DNA of 48,552 nucleotides, from NCBI GenBank assembly GCA_016937295.1, contig JAFGWF010000092.1, positions 1 through 48,552 of the forward strand. The letters run 5' to 3'. Under the pieces are notes generated by a model. That model did no database searches. It was not told the origin of the DNA and was given only the letters and a program-made list of their open reading frames with translations. Position numbers and translations under genes: made by a program. Origin of the DNA: Bacteroidales bacterium. Its GTDB lineage: Bacteria; Bacteroidota; Bacteroidia; Bacteroidales; UBA1556. Positions within the stretch are counted from its first letter, which is position 1. Each line of letters begins with the position of its first letter. This document shows positions 30,938 through 40,777 of this stretch, one piece after another.

Positions 30938-31309
30938 TTAATTTAAATTTTCGTAGGTTGTGATTGTTGCATCGGACCAAAGTTTTTCCAATTTGAAAAA
31001 TTCCCGAGTTTCCGGTTTAAAAATGTGCACGACTACATCGTAGTAGTCTAAAAGCACCCATTCCATATTTTCTCTGCCTTCAATTCCTATGGGGTCTTCT
31101 TGCAATTTGGTTTTTACAAAACGGTCAACATTCTCATAAAGTGCATGTACTTGGGGTTTGGAATTGCCGGTACAAATCACAAAAAAATCAGCAACTGCCG
31201 ACTTTAAACTTCGCAAATCTATCACGGAAATATCGGAAGCTTTCTTGTCCTGCAATGCTTCTACTATCACTTGGGTTAATTCCGGTAAATCGTTATTCGT
31301 TTTATTCAT
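30938..31309 (-). CDS. rsfS: Ribosomal silencing factor RsfS
   Basis: VEALQDKKASDISVIDLRSLKSAVADFFVICTGNS, WVLLDYYDVVVHIFKPETREFFKLEKLW. Confidence 0.96.
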   Translation of the reverse strand: MNKTNNDLPELTQVIVEALQDKKASDISVIDLRSLKSAVADFFVICTGNSKPQVHALYENVDRFVKTKLQEDPIGIEGRENMEWVLLDYYDVVVHIFKPETREFFKLEKLWSDATITTYENLN

Positions 31310-31327
31310 TGAATTTAATTAGGTCGG

Positions 31328-31367
31328 CAAAAATACTAATTTTAACAATCGTTTATTGTTAATTTTG
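31328..31367. promoter_or_regulatory. Divergent rsfS/birA promoter region with a perfect palindrome
   Basis: TTAACAAT-CGTTT-ATTGTTAA (31342-31362). TAATTTTG (31360-31367) on the plus strand and TATTTTTG (31335..31328) on the minus strand both match TAnnTTTG. Confidence 0.5.
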
Positions 31368-31410
31368 CCAAATAATCACGTAGTTAAATCTACGTACCCT
31401 ATATGTTTCC

Positions 31411-32145
31411 ATGCGTTTTGATGTGAATTATTTTCCGGCATTAAACTCTACTAATGATTATCTGCAATCGTTGGTGCAAAAATCAGTGATTTATGAAGGT
31501 TTTGTTGCCTTTTGTGGTGAGCAGCTCAAGGGGCGTGGGTTAGGCTCTAATGTTTGGCAAAGTGCCGCAAATCAAAATTTGTTGTTCTCTGTCTTACTCC
31601 AACCTGTTTTTTTACCGGCTGTTTCGCAGTTTAAACTTTCGATGGCTGTGGCTTTGGGAATTCAACAAATGCTTTCTGAAGTTATTGATAATCAAGATTT
31701 TTACATTAAATGGCCTAATGATATTTATTGGAAAAAGAAGAAAATTGCCGGAATTCTTATTGAAAACTCTATTGCTGGCAATCAAATGAAAACGGCTATT
31801 GTCGGGGTCGGTCTGAACGTGAATCAGTTAGTTTTTTCTAACGCTATTCCAAATCCAACCTCAATGAAATGGATTGTTCAGCATGACTTTGACCTTATTT
31901 CAGTACTGAATATGGTATTAGATAAGTTGGATTTTTTTTACGAAATGTTGAAAAATAGTCCTCAAAAATTAGTTTCTCTTTATCATAAAAATTTGCTAAT
32001 GATAAACCAAAAGATGGTTTTTCGGAGCGATAATTCGTCTTTCGTAGGTGAAATTTTAGGTGTGGATGAATTTGGAAGATTGGTGATTTCCACTGAAATG
32101 GGTATAAAGGTTTTCGGATTTAAGGAGGTTGAATATGTATTTTAA
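31411..32145 (+). CDS. birA: Biotin-[acetyl-CoA-carboxylase] ligase, no N-terminal HTH
   Basis: STNDYLQ, GRGLGSNVWQSA, KWPNDIYWKKKKIAGILIE. Confidence 0.95.
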   Translation: MRFDVNYFPALNSTNDYLQSLVQKSVIYEGFVAFCGEQLKGRGLGSNVWQSAANQNLLFSVLLQPVFLPAVSQFKLSMAVALGIQQMLSEVIDNQDFYIKWPNDIYWKKKKIAGILIENSIAGNQMKTAIVGVGLNVNQLVFSNAIPNPTSMKWIVQHDFDLISVLNMVLDKLDFFYEMLKNSPQKLVSLYHKNLLMINQKMVFRSDNSSFVGEILGVDEFGRLVISTEMGIKVFGFKEVEYVF

Positions 32146-32159
32146 TAAATGTACAGATT

Positions 32160-33920
32160 ATGAGATGTTTAGTGATTTTTGTAATCCTTGTTTCCATGTT
32201 TTCTTGTAAAAATGAATCTATGAAAAATAATAATATTGTAATTCGCTTGATTCAAACTACGGATGTGCATGGTGCAATTTTTCCGGACGATTTGCTTTCA
32301 GGGGAAAAGCGAGAGGGTTCATTGGCTCGGGTTTATAGCTATGTTCAAACACAAAGAGCGAATGATTCCCTTGAGGTGGTTTTGTTGGACAATGGCGATT
32401 TGCTTCAAGGAGATCCGGTAGTTTATTATTACAACTTTATGAATCGCGATTCGGTTCATTTGTTGGCTCGAGTGATGAATTATATGGAGTATGATGCGGC
32501 ATCTGTTGGTAATCACGACATTGAAGCCGGTCACGAGGTTTATGATGCGTTTCGAGAAAACCTTCATTTCGATTGGCTTGCAGCAAATGCAGTGGATGAA
32601 TCAACAGGTAAACCTTATTTTAAGCCTTACACTATCCTTGATCGTCAGGGGATTAAAATTGCGGTTTTAGGATTGATTACTCCGTCAATTCCTAATTGGC
32701 TTCCGCCGTCAACATACTCTGGAATGCACTTCGACGACATGATTGAGTCGGCAAAATTTTGGGTCAACGAAATTCGACAAAAGGAAAACCCGGATGCTAT
32801 AGTTGGTTTGTTTCACTCAGGACTCAATGCGTCTTATGGGGGAGGAAATCCTAATGAAAAGTTCAATGAAAACGCCTCAATGTTAGTGGCGGAGCAAGTT
32901 CCGGGTCTGGATGTGGTTTTTGCCGGACACGATCACCGTGTTGCTAATTTACGGGTAAAAAACATTGAAGGTGATACGGTTGTGGTTATTAACCCCGGCG
33001 CTTATGCAATGAATGTCGGACAAGTGGATTTATCCTTCCGCTGGAATTCTAAACTGTCGAACTATGAGCTTGAAAAATCAGGATCGATTGTTTCAATGAC
33101 CAACCTTAAACCGGATAGTACTTTTCTGTACCTATTTAATCTTGACTTAGAGGCCGTTCGTAAATATGTAAAACAACCTATTGGTCGTCTTTTGCGAAAG
33201 ATTGACGCCAGTCAATCGTTATTTGGTTCCTCGGCTGCTGTGGATATTGTGCACACTGGGCAACTTGAGCTGTCTAATGCCGATTTATCCTTGGCTTCTC
33301 CTTTTTATATGGATTATCAGTTGGATACCGGTATGCTTTTTATGAAAGATATGTTCCGACTCTATCGCTTCGAGAACTACCTTTATGTGTTGGAAATGAG
33401 CGGTTTGGAGTTTAAAAATGCTTTGGAGTATTCTTATGATAAATGGATTAAGACTATGAAATCGGCTGATGATATAATGTTTCAATTGGCGGAGGATGAA
33501 TCTGGTGTTTTGAAATTAAATGACCGAGGAAAGTATTTCCTTAAAAATCCATTCTATAATTTCGACTCCGGTGGGGGATTAATTTATACGGTTGATTTAA
33601 CCGAGAACTTTGGAAGTCGAATCAAGATTATTAGTTTATCCAATGGAAAACCTTTTGATTTATCGGGGAAATACAAGGTAGCCATGAATTCTTACCGAGC
33701 CAATGGCGGAGGAAACATACTCACCGATGGAGCCGGAATTCAAAAAAAGGATTTAAGTAAACGGATTTTAACTACCGCCCCCCACGACTTTCGATTGATG
33801 CTATCTGACTGGATAATTTCTAAAAGAAAAATAGATGGTAAACCGACTAATAATTGGAAATTTATTCCCGAAAACTTTGCTGAAAAAGGAAAATTGAACT
33901 ATTTATTGGTTCGGTACTAA
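32160..33920 (+). CDS. Metallophosphatase / 5'-nucleotidase (UshA/CpdB-like) lipoprotein
   Basis: Lipobox-like MFSC, TTDVHGAIFPDD, VLLDNGDLLQGDP, GNHDIEAG, FAGHDHRV, MNSYRANGGGN. Confidence 0.92.
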   Translation: MRCLVIFVILVSMFSCKNESMKNNNIVIRLIQTTDVHGAIFPDDLLSGEKREGSLARVYSYVQTQRANDSLEVVLLDNGDLLQGDPVVYYYNFMNRDSVHLLARVMNYMEYDAASVGNHDIEAGHEVYDAFRENLHFDWLAANAVDESTGKPYFKPYTILDRQGIKIAVLGLITPSIPNWLPPSTYSGMHFDDMIESAKFWVNEIRQKENPDAIVGLFHSGLNASYGGGNPNEKFNENASMLVAEQVPGLDVVFAGHDHRVANLRVKNIEGDTVVVINPGAYAMNVGQVDLSFRWNSKLSNYELEKSGSIVSMTNLKPDSTFLYLFNLDLEAVRKYVKQPIGRLLRKIDASQSLFGSSAAVDIVHTGQLELSNADLSLASPFYMDYQLDTGMLFMKDMFRLYRFENYLYVLEMSGLEFKNALEYSYDKWIKTMKSADDIMFQLAEDESGVLKLNDRGKYFLKNPFYNFDSGGGLIYTVDLTENFGSRIKIISLSNGKPFDLSGKYKVAMNSYRANGGGNILTDGAGIQKKDLSKRILTTAPHDFRLMLSDWIISKRKIDGKPTNNWKFIPENFAEKGKLNYLLVRY

Positions 33921-34086
33921 TTTGCCTTATTTCCTGGGAGACGTTCCAAATATTGGAATTTTAATTTCCCAAAATGAATCCAATTTTTATAAGCGCTTTG
34001 TTTATAGTGCTGTTTATCAATGATATATATTTTGAATAAAAGCGGTGTATGGTTTGCTTCATGGCATTAGGTTAAATTTTATTGCT

Positions 34087-35388
34087 ATGAAACAGATTTT
34101 ATTCACAATTGCATTTTTAGTTCTAATTCTGAGTTTTTCCAACAATTCAGGTTTTTCTCAAACGAATAGGGCTTTATATTTTGATGGCGTTGACTCTTAT
34201 TCTCAAGCCCCAAATTCTAATAGTTTGAACTTTAATAATCAGCTTACTGTGATGGTTTGGGTGAAAACATTGGATAACCGTACAGCCAAATTAGTTGAAA
34301 AGGAAACTTGGACTAGTGGCTGGACCATGGACCAGGACAAATGGAACGGATGGCAGGCCGGTTTTGTTGATGCTGATGGCAACGGTTATTCCCTTCAATG
34401 GGGCGATGGAATTCCGGTTTTTGGGAAATGGTATCACATTGCCCTAACCTACGATGGCGCTGTTTTGAAACTCTATGTGGATGGGATTCTGAAAAACTCT
34501 GTCTCGGTTGCTACAACCATAAAACTGAATTCGGTTCCCGTGTCGTTTGGCTCCGATAATGGCTCCCAAAAATTTTTCAAAGGTGCTATTGATGAAGTGC
34601 AAATCTGGAATACCGCATTAAATGAGGTTGAGATTGATGCCATAAAAGATAATTATTTGACCTCTACAAATCTACCATCATCACTCGACTGGTCTGATTT
34701 AAAAGCATATTGGAGCTTCGATGAAGCAACCGAATCATACCTGATTGAGGATAAATCAGATTATTCAAATGATGGCGAATTGTATAATATGAATCCAATG
34801 GTGGATAGAATTGAGTCGGATATTTTTGACTCTGAAAATTCAACGCTCCCCGTAAGTTTAAACGATTTTTCGGGCTATGCCCAAGGCCAATCTGTGGTAT
34901 TGAGCTGGACTACGTTGATGGAACTCAACAACGATAAATTTATTTTGGAATATTCCATAAATGGTTTTTCATTCGAAACGGTGGCCGAAATTGCCGGAGC
35001 CGGATATTCAAACGTGCCTATTAGTTATGATTTTGTTGATGTTTTGCGCGGTGATTTGGTTTACTATCGTCTCAAACAAATGGATTTTGATGGAAAAACT
35101 ACCATTTCTTCAACAGTGACAGTAAGCAATTCAAAAATGGATTTTTTGGCATTAGATAGGATTTCAGTAATTGAAAATCAGATTAATGTAATATTTAATC
35201 GACCAATTGAATCTTCATATAGTCTGGAGATTTTCGATTTGAGTGGCCGAATTTTAATGACGACCTCCAACTTTTCCAACGATACACAAATTCAGATTCC
35301 TATGTCAGATTTTAATCATAACGCTTTTGTTATTGTACGAATTACAATTAAAGGTGAGGTTTACACTAAAAAATTGATTGTCAATTAA
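34087..35388 (+). CDS. LamG-domain secreted protein with T9SS-type C-terminal domain
   Basis: Signal peptide from MKQILFTIAF; LamG (ALYFDGVDSYSQAPNSNSLNFNNQLTVMVWVKT...WYHIALTYDGAVLKLYVDG); CTD (SYSLEIFDLSGRILM...KGEVYTKKLIVN). Confidence 0.87.
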   Translation: MKQILFTIAFLVLILSFSNNSGFSQTNRALYFDGVDSYSQAPNSNSLNFNNQLTVMVWVKTLDNRTAKLVEKETWTSGWTMDQDKWNGWQAGFVDADGNGYSLQWGDGIPVFGKWYHIALTYDGAVLKLYVDGILKNSVSVATTIKLNSVPVSFGSDNGSQKFFKGAIDEVQIWNTALNEVEIDAIKDNYLTSTNLPSSLDWSDLKAYWSFDEATESYLIEDKSDYSNDGELYNMNPMVDRIESDIFDSENSTLPVSLNDFSGYAQGQSVVLSWTTLMELNNDKFILEYSINGFSFETVAEIAGAGYSNVPISYDFVDVLRGDLVYYRLKQMDFDGKTTISSTVTVSNSKMDFLALDRISVIENQINVIFNRPIESSYSLEIFDLSGRILMTTSNFSNDTQIQIPMSDFNHNAFVIVRITIKGEVYTKKLIVN

Positions 35389-35391
35389 TTA

Positions 35392-35814
35392 TTATTTGAT
35401 TCTGAAGTTGAAAGTTTTGCTTTGTTTTTTTCTGGTAAAATAGAGCATAGCGTAATAGGGTACCAACATTCCAATAGCAGTAAGTCCTGAAACGCCTTCG
35501 CTAAAACCTAAAAATTGCATGATGATTACAGAAAATAATATTACTAAAAATGGAATAAAATAACCCAAAATGACCGCTTTTGCCCCCATTCCAACATTTA
35601 AAACCACAGTCACAAGGTCGTTTGTTTTGAAATTTCTCCCGTCAATATGTGCTACTTCAACAATTTTTTCTTCTACGTCTCCTACTGAGCATGAGCCCTT
35701 TACCGAACACGAAACACAAGCGGATTGACTGACGATTGCAATAGTTATTTTTTCGTTGTCAATGCCAATAATTCGACCTAAATGTTCAATGGTGTTGGGA
35801 GCTTCTTTACTCAT
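35392..35814 (-). CDS. RseC/MucC-family (SoxR-reducing system) protein
   Basis: ACVSCSVKGSCSVGDVEEKIVEV cysteine motif and two TM segments. Start moved to MSKEAPN. Confidence 0.9.
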   Translation of the reverse strand: MSKEAPNTIEHLGRIIGIDNEKITIAIVSQSACVSCSVKGSCSVGDVEEKIVEVAHIDGRNFKTNDLVTVVLNVGMGAKAVILGYFIPFLVILFSVIIMQFLGFSEGVSGLTAIGMLVPYYAMLYFTRKKQSKTFNFRIK

Positions 35815-36156
35815 AGAATCTAAATTTAAGAAATGCAAAAGTACAATTTATCGCTTTACTATCCCTTCTCTATATGGTTAATCTTTCATGGATAATTTGT
35901 CAATAGTTGGTTTGATATTTTGCTAAAAAAGGTCATTTTAATAGAAAAATGAAATTTAGAATGAGTTTAAATAAAAGTGTATCTATCACTATATCAGTGA
36001 TTAAGAGATATTTTTTATTTAGAATTGTTTTAAGTAAGATAGTAATTAACTTGTATTCAATCATATATAGGTCATTTGTCTTTAGAATCTAAGAACTTGA
36101 ATATAAGGAAGTTGTTATTATTTTTGCAGCACATTAACCCAATAAATTATCATACA

Positions 36157-37191
36157 GTGGATAGTGGAATAATAACAGCTCTAGTAACGTTATCAGCCAT
36201 TGGGGCAGTAGCCGCAGTGGTTTTATATTTTATAGCTCAAAAGTTTAAGGTCATTGAAGACCCACGGATAGATGATGTAACGGATGCTTTGCCCGGTGCC
36301 AATTGCGGTGGTTGCGGCTATGCAGGCTGTCGCGCATTTGCTGAAGCGATGGTTAAAGAAGGCACTATGGAAGGCTTCTTTTGTCCGGTAGGTGGAAATG
36401 ACTTGATGAAAAGCCTCTCGCCTTTACTTGGTGTGGAAGCGGTGGAGAAGAAACCTCAAATTGCCGTCTTGCGATGCAACGGTTCTGTGAAGAATTCTCC
36501 TGCAAAATATAATTATGATGGACCAAAAAATTGCACTTTTACCCATACTCTTTCATCAGGAGAAGGTGGCTGCATGTTTGGCTGTCTTGGTGGAGGTGAA
36601 TGCGTTGACGCCTGTGATTTTGATGCAATGTATATGGATCCTGAAACCGGTTTGCCGGTCGTAAAAGACAATTGTGTGGCTTGTAATGCCTGTGTTTTGG
36701 CTTGTCCGCGCGACCTTCTCGAATTGCGCAATCGTGGTCCAAAAGACAAACGAATTTTTGTTGCGTGCATGAATCAGGAAAAAGGCGGTCCGGCGAAGAA
36801 AAACTGTAGCGTTGCCTGTATTGGTTGTGCAGCTTGTTTCAAAGTATGTCCTCACGATGCCATAACCATGAATAATAATTTGGCATATATCGACTACGAA
36901 AAATGCACGCTTTGCCGAAAATGTGTGGAGGTTTGTCCTACGGATGCTATTCATGAAATCAATTTCAAACCCAGACCTCCAAAGGCAGAAGTAACCAAAG
37001 GGGATGAACCTAAAAAGGCACCTGTTAAAAAGGCTGTTGTGGTTGAGGAAGGTGCAGCACCTGCTCCAAGACCGGCAAAAGAACCTCGTGCCGAATCAAC
37101 GGAAGTAGCCATTGAAAAACCAAAAGCAACTTCCACAACTTCCGAAAAAAAGGAAGAAAATAAATCTGAAAATCAAAATAACAATCAATAA
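36157..37191 (+). CDS. rnfB: Rnf complex subunit B (ferredoxin-like)
   Basis: N-terminal TM, GANCGGCGYAGCRAFAEAM, multiple 4Fe-4S ferredoxin motifs. Likely GTG start (MDSGIITALVT), not ATG 36076. Confidence 0.93.
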   Translation: MDSGIITALVTLSAIGAVAAVVLYFIAQKFKVIEDPRIDDVTDALPGANCGGCGYAGCRAFAEAMVKEGTMEGFFCPVGGNDLMKSLSPLLGVEAVEKKPQIAVLRCNGSVKNSPAKYNYDGPKNCTFTHTLSSGEGGCMFGCLGGGECVDACDFDAMYMDPETGLPVVKDNCVACNACVLACPRDLLELRNRGPKDKRIFVACMNQEKGGPAKKNCSVACIGCAACFKVCPHDAITMNNNLAYIDYEKCTLCRKCVEVCPTDAIHEINFKPRPPKAEVTKGDEPKKAPVKKAVVVEEGAAPAPRPAKEPRAESTEVAIEKPKATSTTSEKKEENKSENQNNNQ

Positions 37192-37204
37192 AACGGAGAA
37201 TACT

Positions 37205-38539
37205 ATGTTGAAAACCTTTAGAATTGGCGGTGTTCATCCAAAAGAAAATAAGATGTCGGCCACAGCGCCCATTGAAGTAATGGAACATCCAAAAAGAGCA
37301 GTAGTGCCTGTTTCTCAACATCTTGGAGTTCCGGCCAAAGCTCTCGTAAAAAAGGGAGATTTTGTTAAGACAGGGCAGATGATAGCCAAAGGTGAAGCTT
37401 TCATTTCGGCAAATGTGCACTCGCCTTTCACCGGAAAAGTTTTTAAGGTTGAAGAAACGTTAGATTCAACCGGTTTCCGCCGTATGGCTGTCATTATCGA
37501 TGTGGAGCCTGACCAATGGATGGAAGGCATTGATTTAAAAACTGAAATAAAGCGTGATATTGACCTGTCGCCGGAGGAAATCGTGAAAAAAATCCATGAA
37601 AATGGCATCGTTGGCATGGGTGGCGCTACTTTTCCTACTCATGTAAAGTACATGGTTCCGGAAGGAAAAAAGGTGGAATACCTTATAATTAATGGCGTAG
37701 AGTGTGAGCCTTATCTCACTTCCGATCATCGACTTATGCTTGAAAAAGGGGAGGAAATGATGATTGGTATTGCCATTTTGATGAAGGGACTCAAAGTGAA
37801 TAAATGTATCATTGGTGTTGAAAATAATAAACCGGATGCCATTGCTCTCCTTAAGGATATTGCTTTGAAATATCAAGGGATTACGGTTGAGCCTCTTAAA
37901 GTGCAGTATCCGCAAGGCGGTGAAAAACAACTGATTGACGCGGTTCTGCGCCGTCAAGTGCCGGCAGGTAAACTTCCTCTTGATGTAGGTTGTGTCGTAA
38001 ATAATGTGGGAACTTGTTTCGCCGTTTATGAAGCTGTTCAAAAGAACAAACCTCTCATTGAACGTATCGTGACAGTTACCGGAAAACCGGTTAAAAAACC
38101 GTCCAATTTTTTGGTTCGTATTGGAACACCGGTGGATATGCTGCTCTCTAAAGCTGAAGCAGACGTTGAAGCTTCCGGTAAAATAATCAATGGCGGTCCG
38201 ATGATGGGAAAAGCTTTAGTAACCACAGATGTTCCTGTTACTAAAGGAACTTCCGGAATTTTGCTTATGGAAATAGCTGAATCGAACAGGAAAGAAGAGC
38301 AAAATTGTATTCGTTGTTCCAAGTGTACAACGGTTTGTCCTCAAGGATTAGAGCCACATTTGCTAAAAGTTCTTGGCAAACGAATGGATGCTGAGGCTTG
38401 TGAAGTGGAACGTATCATGGATTGTATTGAATGCGGAAGTTGTGTTTATACCTGCCCTGCTCAAATTCCTCTTCTCGACTATATCCGCATTGGAAAAGCA
38501 AAAACCGGTGCTATGATTCGCAACAGGAGTCGAAAATAA
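37205..38539 (+). CDS. rnfC: Rnf complex subunit C
   Basis: GGVHPKENK, GMGGATFPTHVK, NGVECEPYLTSDHRLM, CIRCSKCTTVCPQGLEPH, CIECGSCVYTCPAQIPLLDYIR. Start moved from 37112. Confidence 0.96.
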   Translation: MLKTFRIGGVHPKENKMSATAPIEVMEHPKRAVVPVSQHLGVPAKALVKKGDFVKTGQMIAKGEAFISANVHSPFTGKVFKVEETLDSTGFRRMAVIIDVEPDQWMEGIDLKTEIKRDIDLSPEEIVKKIHENGIVGMGGATFPTHVKYMVPEGKKVEYLIINGVECEPYLTSDHRLMLEKGEEMMIGIAILMKGLKVNKCIIGVENNKPDAIALLKDIALKYQGITVEPLKVQYPQGGEKQLIDAVLRRQVPAGKLPLDVGCVVNNVGTCFAVYEAVQKNKPLIERIVTVTGKPVKKPSNFLVRIGTPVDMLLSKAEADVEASGKIINGGPMMGKALVTTDVPVTKGTSGILLMEIAESNRKEEQNCIRCSKCTTVCPQGLEPHLLKVLGKRMDAEACEVERIMDCIECGSCVYTCPAQIPLLDYIRIGKAKTGAMIRNRSRK

Positions 38540-38579
38540 TATGAAAGTAATTATTTAAACAATAGTTAAAAATAAAGAT

Positions 38580-39575
38580 ATGAGTTTATTAGTTGTTTCT
38601 GGTTCGCCGCACGTTCACGGAGATTTGACCACGAAGAAAATTATGTGGGGAGTTGTGTATGCAATGATACCTGCCTTGCTTGTTTCGTTTTATTTCTTCG
38701 GAATGGGAGCCGTAAAAGTGGTATTGGTATCGGTTGTGGCCTCCTTATTTTTTGAGTGGGTTATCACTAAATATCTGCTCAAGCAAAAGCCCCAAATCAC
38801 CGATGGATCCGCTCTTATCACCGGTATTCTTCTGGCTTTCAACGTCCCTTCAAATCTTCCGGTTTGGATAATTATTGTGGGGGCTTTAGTTGCTATTGGA
38901 ATTGGAAAAATGTCTTTTGGAGGCTTAGGCAAAAATCCATTCAATCCGGCACTTGTCGGACGCGTTTTTCTGCTTATCAGTTTTCCGGTTCAAATGACCA
39001 GTTGGCCTACACCAATACCTATGTTTAAAGCTCCTATGCTTGATGCCATTACCGGACCTACACCCTTAGGAGTGGTTAAAGAAGGTTTGAGAAATGGAGA
39101 GTCGATGGAGTCTGTGATGTCGCAAGTTCCTGATTACGTGAATTTATTACTTGGATATAATGCCGGTTCACTTGGCGAAGTGTCCGCTTTGGCTCTGCTG
39201 CTTGGCGGATTATATATGTTGTTTCGTAAGATTATCACTTGGCACGTTCCAATGAGTTATATGGCTACAGTGCTGATTTTTAGCGGTATTTTGTGGCTTG
39301 TCGATCCGAATGCTTATGTAAATCCGCTTTTCCATTTAGTTACCGGAGGCATGATGTTAGGTATTTTTTATATGGCAACGGATATGGTTACGTCTCCAAT
39401 GACGCCTGTTGGCCAAATTATTTTTGGTGTTGGAGTGGGGTTATTAACCATCATCATACGAGTTTGGGCGGCCTATCCCGAAGGGGTTTCGTTCGCTATT
39501 TTGATAATGAATGCCGCAGTGCCTCTACTTAACAAAATCAAACCCAAGCGTTTTGGGGAAGTTGTAAAAGCATAG
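38580..39575 (+). CDS. rnfD: Rnf complex subunit D
   Basis: Polytopic; SGSPHVHGDLTTKKIMW, GGLGKNPFNPALVGRVFL, FYMATDMVTSPMTPVGQIIFG. Confidence 0.96.
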   Translation: MSLLVVSGSPHVHGDLTTKKIMWGVVYAMIPALLVSFYFFGMGAVKVVLVSVVASLFFEWVITKYLLKQKPQITDGSALITGILLAFNVPSNLPVWIIIVGALVAIGIGKMSFGGLGKNPFNPALVGRVFLLISFPVQMTSWPTPIPMFKAPMLDAITGPTPLGVVKEGLRNGESMESVMSQVPDYVNLLLGYNAGSLGEVSALALLLGGLYMLFRKIITWHVPMSYMATVLIFSGILWLVDPNAYVNPLFHLVTGGMMLGIFYMATDMVTSPMTPVGQIIFGVGVGLLTIIIRVWAAYPEGVSFAILIMNAAVPLLNKIKPKRFGEVVKA

Positions 39576-39599
39576 TTGAAAATTTGAAAATTTAAAATA

Positions 39600-40181
39600 A
39601 TGGCTAAGAAAGAATCAAAATTTGGCAATATGGTCATCACATTAGTGTTGATTACTGCCATTGCAGGTCTGGCGTTGAGCTTTGTTCATAAGCTTACCGA
39701 AGCGCCCATTCGTGAGGCTCAAGCTGCAAAACTAAAAAAAGCACTCACCAAGGTTTTGCCTGAGTTCGACGATGTTACTTCAAAAATGGTGATGCCGGTT
39801 AGCGGGCCGGACAGTATTGAGTTTTACACCGCCACAAAAGATGGTGAGACCGTTGGAATTGCTGTGAAAACATATACAAACAATGGCTTTTCGGGTCACT
39901 TCGATATTTTAGTCGGGTTTTATCCTTCTGGAGTGATAATAAATACTGCGGTTTTAGGTCACAAAGAAACTCCGGGTCTTGGTGATAAAATGGATGAGGC
40001 TAAAAGTGATTTTCCAATCCAGTTTAAAGAAAAAGATCCTGCAAGCTTTAATTTGAAAGTTACGAAAGATGGCGGCGACGTAGATGCCATTACAGCTTCA
40101 ACAATTAGCTCACGTGGTTTCTGTGATGCCGTTGACAGAGCATATCAAACTTTGATGAAAGAAGGAGGTAATCATGAATAA
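39600..40181 (+). CDS. rnfG: Rnf complex subunit G
   Basis: N-terminal [14 protein letters not shown] and [17 protein letters not shown] (flavinylation-site motif). Confidence 0.95.
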   Translation: MAKKESKFGNMVITLVLITAIAGLALSFVHKLTEAPIREAQAAKLKKALTKVLPEFDDVTSKMVMPVSGPDSIEFYTATKDGETVGIAVKTYTNNGFSGHFDILVGFYPSGVIINTAVLGHKETPGLGDKMDEAKSDFPIQFKEKDPASFNLKVTKDGGDVDAITASTISSRGFCDAVDRAYQTLMKEGGNHE

Positions 40182-40767
40182 TTGGAAAAATTTTACGAAG
40201 GGTTTTATTAAAGAAAATCCTGTATTTGTGCTTTTGCTTGGCATGTGTCCAACGCTTGGTGTTACCTCGTCTGCAATCAATGGCTTGGGAATGGGATTAG
40301 CTACCACTTTTGTTTTGGTTATGTCGAATCTTGTGGTTTCGTTGGTTAAAGACCTTATCCCCGGCAAGGTGCGTATTCCGGCTTTTATTGTGATTATTGC
40401 ATCATTCGTAACCATTGTGGATATGCTTATGGCAGGATATGCGCCTGCACTGCATGAGCAGTTGGGCTTATTCATTCCACTAATTGTGGTCAACTGCATT
40501 GTTCTTGGTCGCGCCGAAGCATTTGCTTCACGCAATAATGTGGTTAGCTCTGTTATCGATGGATTGGGAATGGGATTAGGTTTCGCTTTTGCGCTCACCA
40601 TTCTTGGAGCAGTTCGCGAAATTCTCGGCGCCGGAAAGGTGTTCGATATTCCTTTACATATTTTTCCGGCAGGAGTCGATGGAATGCTCACTTTTATCTT
40701 AGCTCCAGGAGCGTTCATTGTGCTCGGATACCTTATTGCAATCAATAATAAAATTAATAAAGCTTAA
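40174..40767 (+). CDS. rnfE: Rnf complex subunit E
   Basis: [45 protein letters not shown]; polytopic. Confidence 0.96.
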   Translation: MNNWKNFTKGFIKENPVFVLLLGMCPTLGVTSSAINGLGMGLATTFVLVMSNLVVSLVKDLIPGKVRIPAFIVIIASFVTIVDMLMAGYAPALHEQLGLFIPLIVVNCIVLGRAEAFASRNNVVSSVIDGLGMGLGFAFALTILGAVREILGAGKVFDIPLHIFPAGVDGMLTFILAPGAFIVLGYLIAINNKINKA

Positions 40768-40777
40768 ACTCTGAATT

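Noticed and set aside
28145-31309. Unusual gene cluster rsfS-ftsH-LUD-DUF2007-cdsA-psd
   Set aside because: I recognise this order as common in Bacteroidota, so it is treated as ordinary synteny.
37112-37204. N-terminal extension of RnfC overlapping the end of rnfB
   Set aside because: The extension (MKNQKQLPQLPKKRKK...) is the out-of-frame read of the rnfB tail; the conserved RnfC N-terminus begins at MLKTFRIGGVHPKEN (37205).
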